From positions 620,001-684,000 of the forward strand of contig NZ_JABEZU010000002.1 of assembly GCF_013149785.1 (NCBI RefSeq): a DNA stretch of 64,000 bases, in the 5' to 3' direction. Both the position numbers and the translations under genes were made by a program. This DNA is from Isoptericola halotolerans. GTDB taxonomy: Bacteria; Actinomycetota; Actinomycetes; Actinomycetales; Cellulomonadaceae. Under the pieces are notes generated by a model. The model was not told the origin of the DNA. It saw only the letters and a program-made list of their open reading frames with translations, and ran no database searches. The stretch's first letter is position 1. Every line of letters begins with the position of its first letter. This document shows positions 48,850 through 58,389 of this stretch, piece after piece.

Positions 48850-49874
48850 GCGACGGAGCGAGAACCGTGCCGGCCGGCGGTGCTGCGAGGTCCGGCGGCG
48901 CGCGCGAGGTGCGCGGCGAGGCCGAGGTGGTCGCGCAGCGCGGGCGTGGCCCGGGTGGTCCACCACGCGTCCGGCACGTCCTGCGGCAGCACGGCGACCC
49001 CGCGGGGCGTGAGGAGCCGGGTGAGGGTGACGGCAGAGGTGGACGGCAGCGACACGACCCGCTGGTCGGGACGGAGACCCCGCAGCCGCAGCTCGACCGG
49101 GGCGCCGGGGTCGTCCACCCGCACCCCGGGCAGCTGCTCGAACAGGGCGGTCACCAGCGTGTCGTGGCGGCGGTGCGGGATGTAGCGCACGGGGCCGTCG
49201 GCGGCGAGGCCGGTCAACCAGGCGGCGTACTGGTCGGCGTGGACGAGCCGGTCGGCGACGAGACCGGAACCGACCACGACGGTCGGCTCGTCGACGTCGG
49301 ACGAGGCGTCGTCGGCGGGCCGGGAGGCCAGCCAGCCGAAGGCGTGGCCGACGACGTCGACCCCGAGAGCGGTCAGCGCACCGGTGAGCTCGTCGTCGAG
49401 CGGGAGCATGGTGCACAGGGTGAGGCGACCGGCCCGCGCCAGGCGCCGCAACCGGCGCGTGGTGAGCATGCCGAGGGTGTGGCGCAGCGGCCCGGCCGGG
49501 GCGGTGAGACGGATCATCGGCGCGGCGTCGACGAGGCGCCGCGCGACGTCGAGGGTGGCCAGGCCGTCGTCGACGACCACGAGCCGCCCTACGGTGCGGC
49601 TGCGGGCCAGCGCGGTCTGGAACACGCCCGAGAAGGGGTCGCCGACCAGGTGCACGGGGGCGTCGTCCAGGGTGCGGCTCGTGGGCCCGACGGTGACGTC
49701 GAGGCCGTCGGGCAGCCCGAGGTCGCGGACGGCGCCGACGGCGGTGGCGAGCGTCGGGACGTCCGAGCGGGCCACCACCCGGGTGCGGTCGCCGGGCGGG
49801 GTGCGCAGGTGTCCGTCGGCGAAGGCCTCGACGGCGCACAGCAGCTGCAGCGGGGACTCGACCAGGGCGCTCAC
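48846..49874 (-). CDS. GT52/polysialyltransferase-like glycosyltransferase
   Basis: This 342-residue protein starts at GTG 49874 with ALVESPLQLLCAVEAF, the opening shared by many bacterial sialyltransferase-like GT-B proteins. Matching later elements are LVVVDDGLATLDVAR, VRYIPHRRHDTLVTA (an H-x-R form of the HP motif) and VVSLPSTSAVTLTRLL (donor Ser/Thr loop). It has no membrane segment. It is translationally coupled to the DUF6716-like gene. A role in adding or extending a nonulosonic acid chain is suggested but not proven. Confidence 0.65.
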   Translation of the reverse strand: MSALVESPLQLLCAVEAFADGHLRTPPGDRTRVVARSDVPTLATAVGAVRDLGLPDGLDVTVGPTSRTLDDAPVHLVGDPFSGVFQTALARSRTVGRLVVVDDGLATLDVARRLVDAAPMIRLTAPAGPLRHTLGMLTTRRLRRLARAGRLTLCTMLPLDDELTGALTALGVDVVGHAFGWLASRPADDASSDVDEPTVVVGSGLVADRLVHADQYAAWLTGLAADGPVRYIPHRRHDTLVTALFEQLPGVRVDDPGAPVELRLRGLRPDQRVVSLPSTSAVTLTRLLTPRGVAVLPQDVPDAWWTTRATPALRDHLGLAAHLARAAGPRSTAGRHGSRSVA

Positions 49875-49958
49875 GCCCTCAGGGAAGCACGGCCGGGCGT
49901 CGTGCGGGCGACCCGCGGGTGTCCACGGGGTGAACGCGGGACGCCGGGCCGTTCCCCT

Positions 49959-52241
49959 CTACGGGAGCGTCGTGACGTCCGGGCCGACGAACAGGTGCAG
50001 CACCTGGTGCAGGCCGAGGCCGAACGCACGGTGGTCGGCGAGGACGACGTCGGAGAACCGGCGCCGGCGCAGCTCGTCGAGGTCGAGCACGAGGACGCTG
50101 GTGTCGAACGCCTCGAAGTCGAACACCTGCCGGGCGTGCATGGAGCGGTAGAGCTCGAACGCCACCTCGGGCCGGTCGTCCAGCGCGCGGGCCGCCCGGT
50201 ACAGGACGCCGAACCCGCTCGTGTCCCAGTGCGCGCTCGGTCGGGCACCGACGGGCCGGCCGGCCAGGTCGACGGCACCGAGGGCGGTGGCGTCGACGTC
50301 GGTCTCGCCGACCGGCACGACGACCACCCGGTCGAGGTGCAGCAGCACGCTCGGCAGGAGCATCCCGGCCCGTTGCCCGCCTCCCTTCGTCGTGGGGCCG
50401 AGGACGTCGTCCAGGGCGCCCGCGGTGTCGGGCTCGACGACCCAGACGCGGACCGGCCCGGACGCGGCCTCCTCGATCGAGCGGACCGCGTCGTCGACGG
50501 CATCGAGCTCGGAGCGGTCGGGCAGCAGGACGACGTCGGTCCCGGTCTCGGTGGTGTCCGCCTCCTGGTCGGTGGTCGTCGCCCGCTGCGAGACGGAGAG
50601 GCGCCCGGCCAGCTCGGCCGCGGGGACGGACAGCGGCGGAGGAGCGGGCTCGGCCTCGTGCCGGCGTCGGGCCTCGGCGACCTCCGGGGCGACGGTCTCG
50701 CGCCAGGCGGCGTAGACCTCGTCCGCGGGACGCCCGGCGAGGATCGCGTCGAGTGCGGGCCGCAGCCGCTCGAGCATGCCGGTGCGGATGGCCTCGAACT
50801 CTTGCGCGGAGAGGCGGAACAGGCCGTTGAACCGGACGTCGGCGTTGTGGGCGGGCCGGAAGTCGACCTCCATCCCGAGCGAGGTGGTCGGCAGGTAGCA
50901 GTGCAGGCGCTTGGTGACCACGCGGGTGAAGCTCGTGCGGTACCAGTCGAGCAGCCGGTAGGCCTCGCGCATGTTCTCGACGTAGGTGCGGTCCTTGACC
51001 TTGCGGTAGCTCTGGCGGACCTTCGTCGCACCGTCGGGCACCGGTTCGCGGACGGCGTCGACGTACACGGTGGCAGGTTCGGGGCGGGCGTCCGTCGGGG
51101 GGAAGACGGTGCTGACCGTGGTGGTGAGGCAGCCGGAGAAGAACGCGGGCACGTCGAGCGAGAGCAGCAGGTCCACGGTGGTCCAGTCCCGGCAGCCGAT
51201 CGGGCCGTGCTCGCGCAGGTAGTCCAGCACCTTCGGGGTCAGGAGCCCGCGCTTGTTGCAGTGGAACGAGACGAACAGCGGACGCAGGTTCCGGTGCGGG
51301 GGGAAGTCCCACACGCCGGTGCCGGCGAGGTCGTGCATGAACCACCCGAACTCCAGGAGCCACGTCTCGTCGGGAAAGCGCTGGAAGGTGGACCCGTCGC
51401 GGTCCACGCGGTAGAGCTCGACGTCGGTCGGCTCGTCGCCGTCGAGGTGCAGCTCGGGCCGGACGTTCCCCTGCAGCTCGGACACGAAGTCCGCCAGGTC
51501 CGGGTCGTCGCTGTGGAAGCGCAGGTTCGTCCGGCGGGCCAGGTGGCCCATCGACGCGAGGGTCTGGACGTGGTCGCCGATGTTCTGCGAGGACTTCCCC
51601 TTGCCGGGCTGCACGTAGTCCAGCACACCGAACGCCACCCGGCCGGCAGGGGCGGGGGCGTCCTCGTGCTCGCCCGCGCCACGCCACCGCTCCAGCCACG
51701 CGATCTCGGCGGTGCCCTCGGGCCATCGGTCCTCGTCACCCGCGTAGGTCTGGACCATCCGGTCGTGGACGGTGTGGCGCAGCTCCGGCACGCCCAGCGG
51801 GAAGAGGTGCCTCAGCACGGTGTGCCAGGTGCGGGCGCGCACGGTCAGGGACCCGTCGGCCAGCCACTCCTCGGCCCGGGCCACGCCCTGCGTCGGTTCG
51901 ACACGGAACAGGGAGTCGACGTAGGGCACGGGGGTCACGTGGGACGCGCGCTCCTCGTCGTGGCGGAAGTGGGCGAGCGCCCTGCGGTAGTGGCGCCGGT
52001 CGTGGTCGATGAGACCGGCGGCCAGGTGCGTGTCGCTCGACTCTCCCGACCGGGCCAGCTCCGCGTCCAGGAGCGCCTGCGCGGCCTCGTGGCCCTTGTT
52101 CCGGAGGGCGCGGCGAACCGTGCGCACGAAGTCGTTGCGCGAGCGGTCCGGCGGCGGGCTCGCCGGGGGAGGGGTCGGCGGCGGCACCGGATCGGGTCGT
52201 GCGGTCGCCCGTGTCAGCCTGTTCCAGATCTGTCGCAACAA
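49959..52241 (-). CDS. Pyruvyltransferase-like protein with TPR-like N-terminus and GT8-like C-terminal domain
   Basis: This protein of about 760 residues starts at TTG 52241 or 52238 (the second has GGAGG 7 nt upstream). The N terminus has a Pro-rich stretch (PPPTPPPASPPP), then a helical repeat region to about 190. The middle (about 200-470) is pyruvyltransferase-like: KSSQNIGDHVQTLASMGHLA, GPIGCRDWTTVDLLLSL and AFFSGCLTTTVSTVF. The last 210 residues read like a GT8 fold without a clear DxD: LHLDRVVVVPVGETDVDATA, then FDTSVLVLDLDELRRR. This is the reverse domain order of the gene at 25200. Function as pyruvyl- or glycosyltransferase is inferred. Confidence 0.65.
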   Translation of the reverse strand: MLRQIWNRLTRATARPDPVPPPTPPPASPPPDRSRNDFVRTVRRALRNKGHEAAQALLDAELARSGESSDTHLAAGLIDHDRRHYRRALAHFRHDEERASHVTPVPYVDSLFRVEPTQGVARAEEWLADGSLTVRARTWHTVLRHLFPLGVPELRHTVHDRMVQTYAGDEDRWPEGTAEIAWLERWRGAGEHEDAPAPAGRVAFGVLDYVQPGKGKSSQNIGDHVQTLASMGHLARRTNLRFHSDDPDLADFVSELQGNVRPELHLDGDEPTDVELYRVDRDGSTFQRFPDETWLLEFGWFMHDLAGTGVWDFPPHRNLRPLFVSFHCNKRGLLTPKVLDYLREHGPIGCRDWTTVDLLLSLDVPAFFSGCLTTTVSTVFPPTDARPEPATVYVDAVREPVPDGATKVRQSYRKVKDRTYVENMREAYRLLDWYRTSFTRVVTKRLHCYLPTTSLGMEVDFRPAHNADVRFNGLFRLSAQEFEAIRTGMLERLRPALDAILAGRPADEVYAAWRETVAPEVAEARRRHEAEPAPPPLSVPAAELAGRLSVSQRATTTDQEADTTETGTDVVLLPDRSELDAVDDAVRSIEEAASGPVRVWVVEPDTAGALDDVLGPTTKGGGQRAGMLLPSVLLHLDRVVVVPVGETDVDATALGAVDLAGRPVGARPSAHWDTSGFGVLYRAARALDDRPEVAFELYRSMHARQVFDFEAFDTSVLVLDLDELRRRRFSDVVLADHRAFGLGLHQVLHLFVGPDVTTLP

Positions 52242-52296
52242 CGGTCCTCCTCGGATCCAGCGGGTGTCCGTCCGGCGGGCTCGGTCCCCGCGTGCC

Positions 52297-52308
52297 TACC
52301 ATCATGGG
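52297..52308 (+). promoter_or_regulatory. Predicted leaderless promoter of the GT4 gene
   Basis: TACCAT (52297-52302) ends 6 nt before ATG 52309. Confidence 0.5.
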
Positions 52309-53787
52309 ATGTCGTTGCTCCGCGCACTACGCGACAGGCTGCGAGAACCGGACCCGGGTTCGTCCACCGCTGCCGGGAAGGTGCTGCCCGCCGGGAACCA
52401 CGTGGCGGTGACGTGGACGGTCCCCTCGGACTACGGAGGGATGACCTCGGCGATGCTGCGGCGGTCGCGCGCCTTCGCGCAGGACACCGCGTCGCCGGTC
52501 CGGATCCTGACGTTCGACCCCACGCTGGATGCCGCGGCGGCGCGGACGCGGCTGAGCCGGGCCGGTGAGCTGGTCGGAGGGACGTTGCTCCAGCACCTGT
52601 GGGAGGACCTGGCGGCCTGGCCGGACGAGGACCTCGGCGTCGAGCCGGACGCCCGGCCGGCCGTCTGGCCGCGGGCCGACGGTGGCCAGCTCTACCGCTC
52701 GGAGACGGACGAGGCGGGCAACCTCGTGCGACGGCTGCACTTCCGGCCCGACGGCACGCCGGCGGCGGTGGAGCGGGTGCGGGGCCGGGGACGTGTCGTG
52801 CGGCTCGTCGACCGCCAGGGGCGCCGAGGACGTCGGTGGACGTCGATCTGGCAGCTCTACGCCGACTGGATCGACCGGATCCTGCCGCCCGGGCCCACGT
52901 ACGTGGTGGTCGACAGCAAGTCGATGGTCCGGCCGTTCGCACGGCTCGACCGGCCGCGCACGGTGGTGGCGCACGTCGTGCACGGGGCGCACCTGCGCAG
53001 CGGGGCCACCGACCCGCACGGGCCGCTCTCCGGGAGCCGCCGGGCTCTGGTGCAGCACCTGGACGACTTCGATGCCGTGGTGCTGCTCACGGACGGGCAG
53101 CGTCGCGACCTCCTGGAGCGCGTGGGGCCGCGGGACCACGTCCACGTGGTGCCCAACAGCACCGACCTGCCGCGGGTCGACCCGGACCGGCCCCGGCCGC
53201 GAGGGGCCGGGGCGGTGATCGCCCAGCTCTCGGACCGCAAGCGGGTGGACCACGCCGTCGCGGCGCACGCCCGAGCCGTGGAACGGACCGGATCGGCGCT
53301 GCGGCTCGACGTCTACGGGGACGGTCCGCGCCGCCAGGACGTGGAAGCACTGGCCAGGACGACGCGCGGGGTCCGGCTGCACGGCTACGTGCCGCGGGCC
53401 GCCGACCGGCTGAGCGAGGCGTCGTACCTGCTCCTGACCAGCCGGAGCGAGGGGCTCCCGCTGGTGCTGGCCGAGGCCATGTCGCGAGGCTGCCTGCCCA
53501 TCGTCTACGACGTGCGCTACGGCCCGGCGGACTTCGTCACCGACGGCACCGACGGGTTCCTGGTGCCGGACGGCGACGTCGACGGAGTCGCTGCCCGTGT
53601 CGAACGGCTGCTCCGCCTCGACGACGACGCCGTGCGCCGGATGCGCCGGGCCGCACGGAGGACGGCGGAGCAGTACGCCGACGACGCCGTGGTGGCGCGG
53701 TGGGCGCAGGTCTTCGAGGCGGCGATGCGACGGGCGGACGCACGGGTGGCCGGTGGGGCCGTGCCCGTGACGTCCTCCCCGTCGTGA
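52309..53787 (+). CDS. GT4 glycosyltransferase, TagE-like
   Basis: This 492-residue GT-B enzyme has an N-terminal acceptor part with WTVPSDYGGMTSAMLRRSRAF and VVHGAHLRSG. The GT4 donor site has AQLSDRKRVDHAV, VYGDGPRRQDVEAL, LLTSRSEGLPLVLAEAM (the E-x7-E pair) and GCLPIVYDVRYGPADFV. The combination matches glucosyl- or GlcNAc-transferases that decorate poly(polyol-phosphate) teichoic acids. Its TGA stop abuts the stop of the convergent TagF-like gene with no base between, which supports a shared polymer but leaves no terminator. Confidence 0.88.
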   Translation: MSLLRALRDRLREPDPGSSTAAGKVLPAGNHVAVTWTVPSDYGGMTSAMLRRSRAFAQDTASPVRILTFDPTLDAAAARTRLSRAGELVGGTLLQHLWEDLAAWPDEDLGVEPDARPAVWPRADGGQLYRSETDEAGNLVRRLHFRPDGTPAAVERVRGRGRVVRLVDRQGRRGRRWTSIWQLYADWIDRILPPGPTYVVVDSKSMVRPFARLDRPRTVVAHVVHGAHLRSGATDPHGPLSGSRRALVQHLDDFDAVVLLTDGQRRDLLERVGPRDHVHVVPNSTDLPRVDPDRPRPRGAGAVIAQLSDRKRVDHAVAAHARAVERTGSALRLDVYGDGPRRQDVEALARTTRGVRLHGYVPRAADRLSEASYLLLTSRSEGLPLVLAEAMSRGCLPIVYDVRYGPADFVTDGTDGFLVPDGDVDGVAARVERLLRLDDDAVRRMRRAARRTAEQYADDAVVARWAQVFEAAMRRADARVAGGAVPVTSSPS

Positions 53788-55065
53788 TCAGCGGGTGCCG
53801 GACGCCCTGGCGGTGACGAGCTCGTCGCGGTGCTGGACGCACTCGTCGACGAAGTCGAGGAACCGTGTGCTCGACTCGCCCCGCTCGAAGCCGAAGTAGT
53901 GGTTGCGGGCGGTGGTCCGGGCGTCGCGGTGCGGGTCCTCGGACAGGTTGCGGCGGATGATGCCGGCAAGGTCCCCCACGGTGTCGGCGTCGACGACGTC
54001 GACGGCGCCGGCGATCGGCGACTCCGAGACGAGCTGGGCCCGGTCGGTCCGCCGGTCGGTGAGCACGACGGGCGTCTGCGGGTGCAGGTAGAGGAAGTCG
54101 AGGCCGATGGAGGAGATGTCCGTGACCAGCAGGTCGACCCCCTCGAAGACGCTCAGCGGGTCGGCGTCGAACGGCAGGAGGTGCTTGCCGCCGTCGTCGT
54201 TCGCCGCCTGGACGAGCTGGAGGATCTCTTCGTGCGCGGCACCGCAGCCGGGGTCGGTGTTGTTGATGACGCGCGGGTGCGGCTTGTAGACGACGCGCAC
54301 GTCGTCCTGGGCGAGGAGGGTGCGCACGATGTCCACGCCGTAGGGGTCGAGCGAGGTGTAGTTGTTGGCGTCGTTCTCCCCGGACCAGGTGGGGGCGTAG
54401 AGGACGGTCCGGCGGCCGGAGCCGTCGGGGTGGAGGGTCGGCGCGACGTCGAGGTCGAGCTGGGGGCGGCCGCAGACGGCGAGCCGGCTCGCGTCGAAGT
54501 TGACGAGGGCGCGTCGGTGACGCTCGATCGCGGCCTGACCGGCGACGACGACGCGGTCGTACGCCTTGGCCTGGTTGGAGACCATGGAGACCTTGTCGGA
54601 CTCGCCGTGGTTGACGTGCACGTGCAGCGCGCTCTGGTAGATGAGGGACTGGAAGTTGCGCATCCCGTTGTTGACGTAGACGACCGTCTTGACCTCGACC
54701 TGGTCGTAGAGCGCGATGACGCCGTCGATGGTGCGGGCGTAGGCCACCGGGAGGTCCGTGAGCCCGCGCAGCTGGCGGGTCGTGTCCATCTTGCGGGTCA
54801 CGATGAGGAAGGGCTGGCGCTGCGCCACCTGCTCGAAGACGGGTAGCCACTGCTTGATCTGGTAGATCGTCGCCGGGGAGTCCGCGAAGTACGCCACGAC
54901 CGGCACCTGCGGCATCTGCGTCAGCGGTAGGTCGAACGGTGGTCCGCTGCCGGCGGTCGTGCGCAGGGTTCGCTTGAGTCGCGCCCCGAGGGACAGGATC
55001 GCGTTGGCGACCCCGGCGCGGGCGCGGGCGAACGGGTGACGGGCAGGGGCGCTGGTTCTCGGCAT
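53788..55065 (-). CDS. CDP-glycerol/ribitol phosphotransferase family (TagF/TagB-like)
   Basis: This 425-residue protein has the Glyphos_transf domain (about 120-400): VVYVNNGMRNFQSLIYQ, HVHVNHGESDKVSMVSNQA (the catalytic His loop), LYAPTWSGENDANNY, VRVVYKPHPRVIN and DLLVTDISSIGLDFLYLHP. This family moves polyol-phosphate from a CDP-polyol onto teichoic acid chains. The basic N terminus (about 1-40) probably binds the membrane. GAGGAA precedes ATG 55065. No CDP-glycerol synthase is in the window, so the donor must be made elsewhere or differ. It is divergent from the ABC exporter. Confidence 0.9.
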   Translation of the reverse strand: MPRTSAPARHPFARARAGVANAILSLGARLKRTLRTTAGSGPPFDLPLTQMPQVPVVAYFADSPATIYQIKQWLPVFEQVAQRQPFLIVTRKMDTTRQLRGLTDLPVAYARTIDGVIALYDQVEVKTVVYVNNGMRNFQSLIYQSALHVHVNHGESDKVSMVSNQAKAYDRVVVAGQAAIERHRRALVNFDASRLAVCGRPQLDLDVAPTLHPDGSGRRTVLYAPTWSGENDANNYTSLDPYGVDIVRTLLAQDDVRVVYKPHPRVINNTDPGCGAAHEEILQLVQAANDDGGKHLLPFDADPLSVFEGVDLLVTDISSIGLDFLYLHPQTPVVLTDRRTDRAQLVSESPIAGAVDVVDADTVGDLAGIIRRNLSEDPHRDARTTARNHYFGFERGESSTRFLDFVDECVQHRDELVTARASGTR

Positions 55066-55132
55066 CGGTTCATTCCTCGGCCATGGGCCGTCGTCCTGGG
55101 GGCGGGCGGCGCTCAGTATCTCACCTTGTGGG

Positions 55133-55138
55133 TAGTAT
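55133..55138 (+). promoter_or_regulatory. Probable -10 of the ABC exporter operon
   Basis: TAGTAT lies 42 nt before GTG 55181; no clear -35 is seen. The same gap also holds a minus-strand GATACT (55121-55116) that could serve the TagF-like gene. Confidence 0.35.
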
Positions 55139-55180
55139 CAGGCGGTCGGATCCCCCTGAAGGACAGGTTCGCAACCCACC

Positions 55181-56176
55181 GTGACCTCTGAGAAGACCCC
55201 GGCCGCGGGCGCGGCCTCGCCGGGCGGCGAACGACCCCCGGCGCCGGTGCCCCCGGACCCGATCGTGCCGGCCATCTCGTCGGCCGAGCGCCTCGCGCTG
55301 GCCGAGCGGTACGGCCTGACCAAGATGGGCGTCCGGCCCCCGTTGTGGGCGTACGTCAAGGACGTCGCCTCACGCTGGGCGTTCATCCGCGTGCTCGGCA
55401 CGGCGTCGGCCTACGCTCGCAACCAGAACACCTACCTCGGCCAGCTCTGGGCCGTGCTGAACCCGATCCTCAACGCGACCGTCTACGTGCTGATCTTCGG
55501 GCTCCTGCTCGACATCGCCCGCGGCGGCGTGGAGAACGTCGTCGCGTTCATCGTCATCGGCGTCTTCCTCTTCCGCTTCGTGGAGCAGTCCGTCAACGGC
55601 GGGGCGCAGTCGATCGCGAAGCGGACCAACCTCATCCGCTCGTTGCACTTCCCCCGGGCGGTGCTGCCGATCTCGAACGTGATGTCGCACCTGACCACGC
55701 TCGTCCCGGCCCTCGTGGTCATGTGCCTCATCGTGTGGAGCTCGGGCTACATGGGGGAGAACGACCTCGTGCCGGTCACCTGGGAGTGGCTCCTGCTGGT
55801 CCCGGCGGTGGCCCTGCTGTGGATCTTCAACATGGGCCTGGCGTTCATCATGGCCCGCGTGGTGGCGATCACCCCGGACCTGGACAACGTCATCTCGTTC
55901 GTCCTGCGGTTCGCGATGTACGGCTCGGGCGTCATCTTCCCGGTGGTGCGGTACGTCCAGGAGCTGCCGGACGCCCTCCAGGTCTGGCTGGGTCCGATCC
56001 TGGAGTACCAGCCGATCGCCGTCTACCTCTACCTGGGCCGCTCGTCGTTGATGGACGAGGAGGCCTTCGTGCAGGACCCCACCATGTGGATCCTCGGCGT
56101 GATCTGGGCGATCGTGTTCTTCGTGGCCGGGTTCATCATCTTCTGGCGCGGTGAGGAGAGGTACGGACGTGACTGA
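55181..56176 (+). CDS. ABC-2 exporter permease for teichoic acid/polysaccharide
   Basis: This 331-residue membrane protein of TagG/Wzm type has a charged 70-residue cytoplasmic N terminus followed by the permease signature RNQNTYLGQLWAVLNPILNA. Six TMs follow (from TVYVLIFGLLLD to FFVAGFIIFW). It moves an undecaprenyl- or decaprenyl-linked glycan across the membrane. GTG 55181 lacks a close ribosome-binding site (GAAGGA is 18 nt upstream), so the exact start is uncertain. The 3' end overlaps its ATPase partner by 8 nt. Confidence 0.92.
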   Translation: MTSEKTPAAGAASPGGERPPAPVPPDPIVPAISSAERLALAERYGLTKMGVRPPLWAYVKDVASRWAFIRVLGTASAYARNQNTYLGQLWAVLNPILNATVYVLIFGLLLDIARGGVENVVAFIVIGVFLFRFVEQSVNGGAQSIAKRTNLIRSLHFPRAVLPISNVMSHLTTLVPALVVMCLIVWSSGYMGENDLVPVTWEWLLLVPAVALLWIFNMGLAFIMARVVAITPDLDNVISFVLRFAMYGSGVIFPVVRYVQELPDALQVWLGPILEYQPIAVYLYLGRSSLMDEEAFVQDPTMWILGVIWAIVFFVAGFIIFWRGEERYGRD

Positions 56177-57134
56177 CGACGTGACCGAGGCCGACGCCCA
56201 TCTCGACTTCGACCTGGAGGTCGAGGAGGACGACGTCGGCGAGCACGCGGAGGCGATCCCGCTCGGGGACCCGTGCCTCGTCGTGGACGACCTGCACATC
56301 GTGTTCCGGGTGTTCGGCGGCAAGAGCCGCGAGCAGGCGGAGAAGTCCGGGGCGCACGTCGAGAAGGCCGCGCCGCCGAAGAAGCCGTTCGTCAAGCGCC
56401 TCCTCGGCGCGGGACGCCAGCACGTCGGGGCGGTGAGCGAGGTGCACGCCGTGCGCGGGGTGTCGTTCACGGCGCGCCACGGCGAGTCGATCGGCATCGT
56501 GGGCATCAACGGGTCGGGCAAGTCGACGCTGCTGCGGGCGGTGACGGGACTGATCCCGCCGCACTCCGGCTCCGTCTTCGTCGACGGGGAGCCGGCGCTG
56601 CTCGGCGTGAACGCTGCGCTGATGCCGCAGATGACCGGGGCGAAGAACATCGAGATCGGTGGTCTGGCCCTGGGCATGACGCCCAAGCAGATCGACGAGA
56701 AGTTCGACGAGGTCGTGGAGTTCGCCGACATCGGCAGCTTCGTGGACCTGCCGATGAAGACGTACTCCTCGGGCATGGCTGCCCGCCTGCGGTTCGCGAT
56801 CAGCTCGGCCGCGATCCCGGACATCCTCATGGTGGACGAGGCGCTGGCCACCGGCGACGCCGCCTTCAAGGCGCGGTCCAAGGCCCGGATCGAGGAGGTG
56901 CGTCAGCAGGCGGGCACCGTGTTCCTCGTCAGCCACTCGATCTCGACCATCGAGGCGATGTGCACCCGCGTGCTGTGGATGCACCAGGGCAAGCTCGTCA
57001 TGGACGGGCCGGTCGAGGAGGTCACCGCCGCCTACCGGCAGTTCGTCCGGGCCCACCGTCAGGCGCGCTCGGGCGGCCGTGCCGGGGGTACCCGCCGCGG
57101 TCGCAACGGGGGGAAGAACAAGCGGAAGGGCTGA
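56169..57134 (+). CDS. ABC exporter ATPase for teichoic acid/polysaccharide
   Basis: This 321-residue TagH/Wzt-type ATPase starts at GTG 56169 with GAGGAGAGG upstream, inside the permease gene end. The acidic N terminus (1-35) is followed by a short strand VVDDLHIVFRVFGG. A 40-residue basic insert (about 55-90) then interrupts the usual first beta-sheet. Walker A is GINGSGKSTLL, the signature is TYSSGMAARLRF, Walker B is DILMVDEALATGD, and the H-loop is FLVSHS. It has a basic tail but no C-terminal carbohydrate-binding domain. It works with the permease at 55181. Confidence 0.93.
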   Translation: MTDDVTEADAHLDFDLEVEEDDVGEHAEAIPLGDPCLVVDDLHIVFRVFGGKSREQAEKSGAHVEKAAPPKKPFVKRLLGAGRQHVGAVSEVHAVRGVSFTARHGESIGIVGINGSGKSTLLRAVTGLIPPHSGSVFVDGEPALLGVNAALMPQMTGAKNIEIGGLALGMTPKQIDEKFDEVVEFADIGSFVDLPMKTYSSGMAARLRFAISSAAIPDILMVDEALATGDAAFKARSKARIEEVRQQAGTVFLVSHSISTIEAMCTRVLWMHQGKLVMDGPVEEVTAAYRQFVRAHRQARSGGRAGGTRRGRNGGKNKRKG

Positions 57135-57156
57135 CGGCCCTGCCCGGTGCGCGCGG

Positions 57157-58389
57157 TCAGAGGACCGAGCGCACCTGGGCGACGGCGTCCTCGACGGACG
57201 TCACCGACGTGTCGATGACCAGGTCGGCGTCGTCCGGCTCCTCGTACGGCGAGGAGATGCCGGTGAACTCAGCGATCTCGCCGGCGCGCGCCTTGGCGTA
57301 CAGGCCCTTGCGGTCGCGTGCCTCGCAGACCTCCAGCGGCGTCGACACGTGGACGAGCACGAAGCGCCCCGCGGCCTGCGCGAGCTCGCGCACGCGGGCC
57401 CGCCCGCTGGCGAACGGTGCGATGGGGGCTGCGACGGCGATCCCGCCGTGGTGGGCGACGAGCGAGGCCACGTAGCCGATCCGTTCGACGTTCAGCTCGC
57501 GGGAGGCCTTGTCGAAGCCGAGGCCCTTGGACAGGTGCTGGCGCACCTCGTCCCCGTCGAGGAGCGTGGTGGGCAGCCCCTCGTCGTCGAGCTCGGCGGC
57601 CAGCGCACGGGCGACCGTCGACTTGCCCGAGCCGGACAGGCCGGTGAAGAACACGACGGTGCCCTCGCGGCGGGCGCCCTGGGCGGTGCGGGAGATCTCT
57701 GCGGCGACCGGGTCGGGGTACAGGGCGGCGACCTCGTCGGCCCAGAGGCGGTCGAGGCGCGCCAACCGGTCGCGGGTCTCCTGGGTGCGGCGGTCGGCGA
57801 GCCGGAGGGCCCGGTCCGCCCCGTAGGCGGCGGCGACGTCGTCCCAGCGCAGCTCGGCCGTGACCGGCATGGCCGCGGGCCAGGGGACGACGGCCGCGGT
57901 CGCGCGCGCCCCGGCGCCCAGGAGCGCGTCGCGCACGACGGCGGCGGCGCGGGCCAGGCCGGGGCCTCCGAGCGTGCCGGGCGGGGGGGTGCGGCGCGTG
58001 GCGGGTGCGAGGACGACGACGGCGGCAGTGCCGGCCGCGAGGTCCGCGAGGGCGTCGATCTCGTCCCGGGTGGGCGGTTCGTCGACGACCAGGGCCAGGA
58101 CGTCGGCGTCGGGTCCGACGGCACGCCGGACCTCGTCGCGGACGTCGTGGGCGCCGCGGCGCAGGGCGGCGTCCCAGTGGGGTCCGGCGGCGCGGGCCAA
58201 GGGCTTCACGGGGGTGGCGCGCCCGTCGCTCTCCAGGACGGCGAGGGGCGTGTTCTCGGCGTCGGTGAGGGTGACGGGTCGGTCCGTCACCGTGCCGAGC
58301 GCCATCGTGGGCGTGCCGCCGCCCAGGTGGAGCTCGAGCAGGTCCAGCTCGTCCGAGGTCAGGACGTGCGTCGTCGCGGGGAGGTTCAT
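57157..58389 (-). CDS. cysC: APS kinase with degenerate ATP-sulfurylase-like N-terminal domain
   Basis: This 410-residue protein has an adenylylsulfate kinase C-terminal half (about 235-410). The P-loop is [17 protein letters not shown]; other motifs are [29 protein letters not shown] and the lid [12 protein letters not shown]. It makes PAPS from APS and ATP. The first 220 residues resemble the PUA-like front of ATP sulfurylase ([17 protein letters not shown]) but have no HxxH or QxRN motif, so that part should not make APS; CysDN does. It is divergent from cysQ. Confidence 0.92.
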   Translation of the reverse strand: MNLPATTHVLTSDELDLLELHLGGGTPTMALGTVTDRPVTLTDAENTPLAVLESDGRATPVKPLARAAGPHWDAALRRGAHDVRDEVRRAVGPDADVLALVVDEPPTRDEIDALADLAAGTAAVVVLAPATRRTPPPGTLGGPGLARAAAVVRDALLGAGARATAAVVPWPAAMPVTAELRWDDVAAAYGADRALRLADRRTQETRDRLARLDRLWADEVAALYPDPVAAEISRTAQGARREGTVVFFTGLSGSGKSTVARALAAELDDEGLPTTLLDGDEVRQHLSKGLGFDKASRELNVERIGYVASLVAHHGGIAVAAPIAPFASGRARVRELAQAAGRFVLVHVSTPLEVCEARDRKGLYAKARAGEIAEFTGISSPYEEPDDADLVIDTSVTSVEDAVAQVRSVL

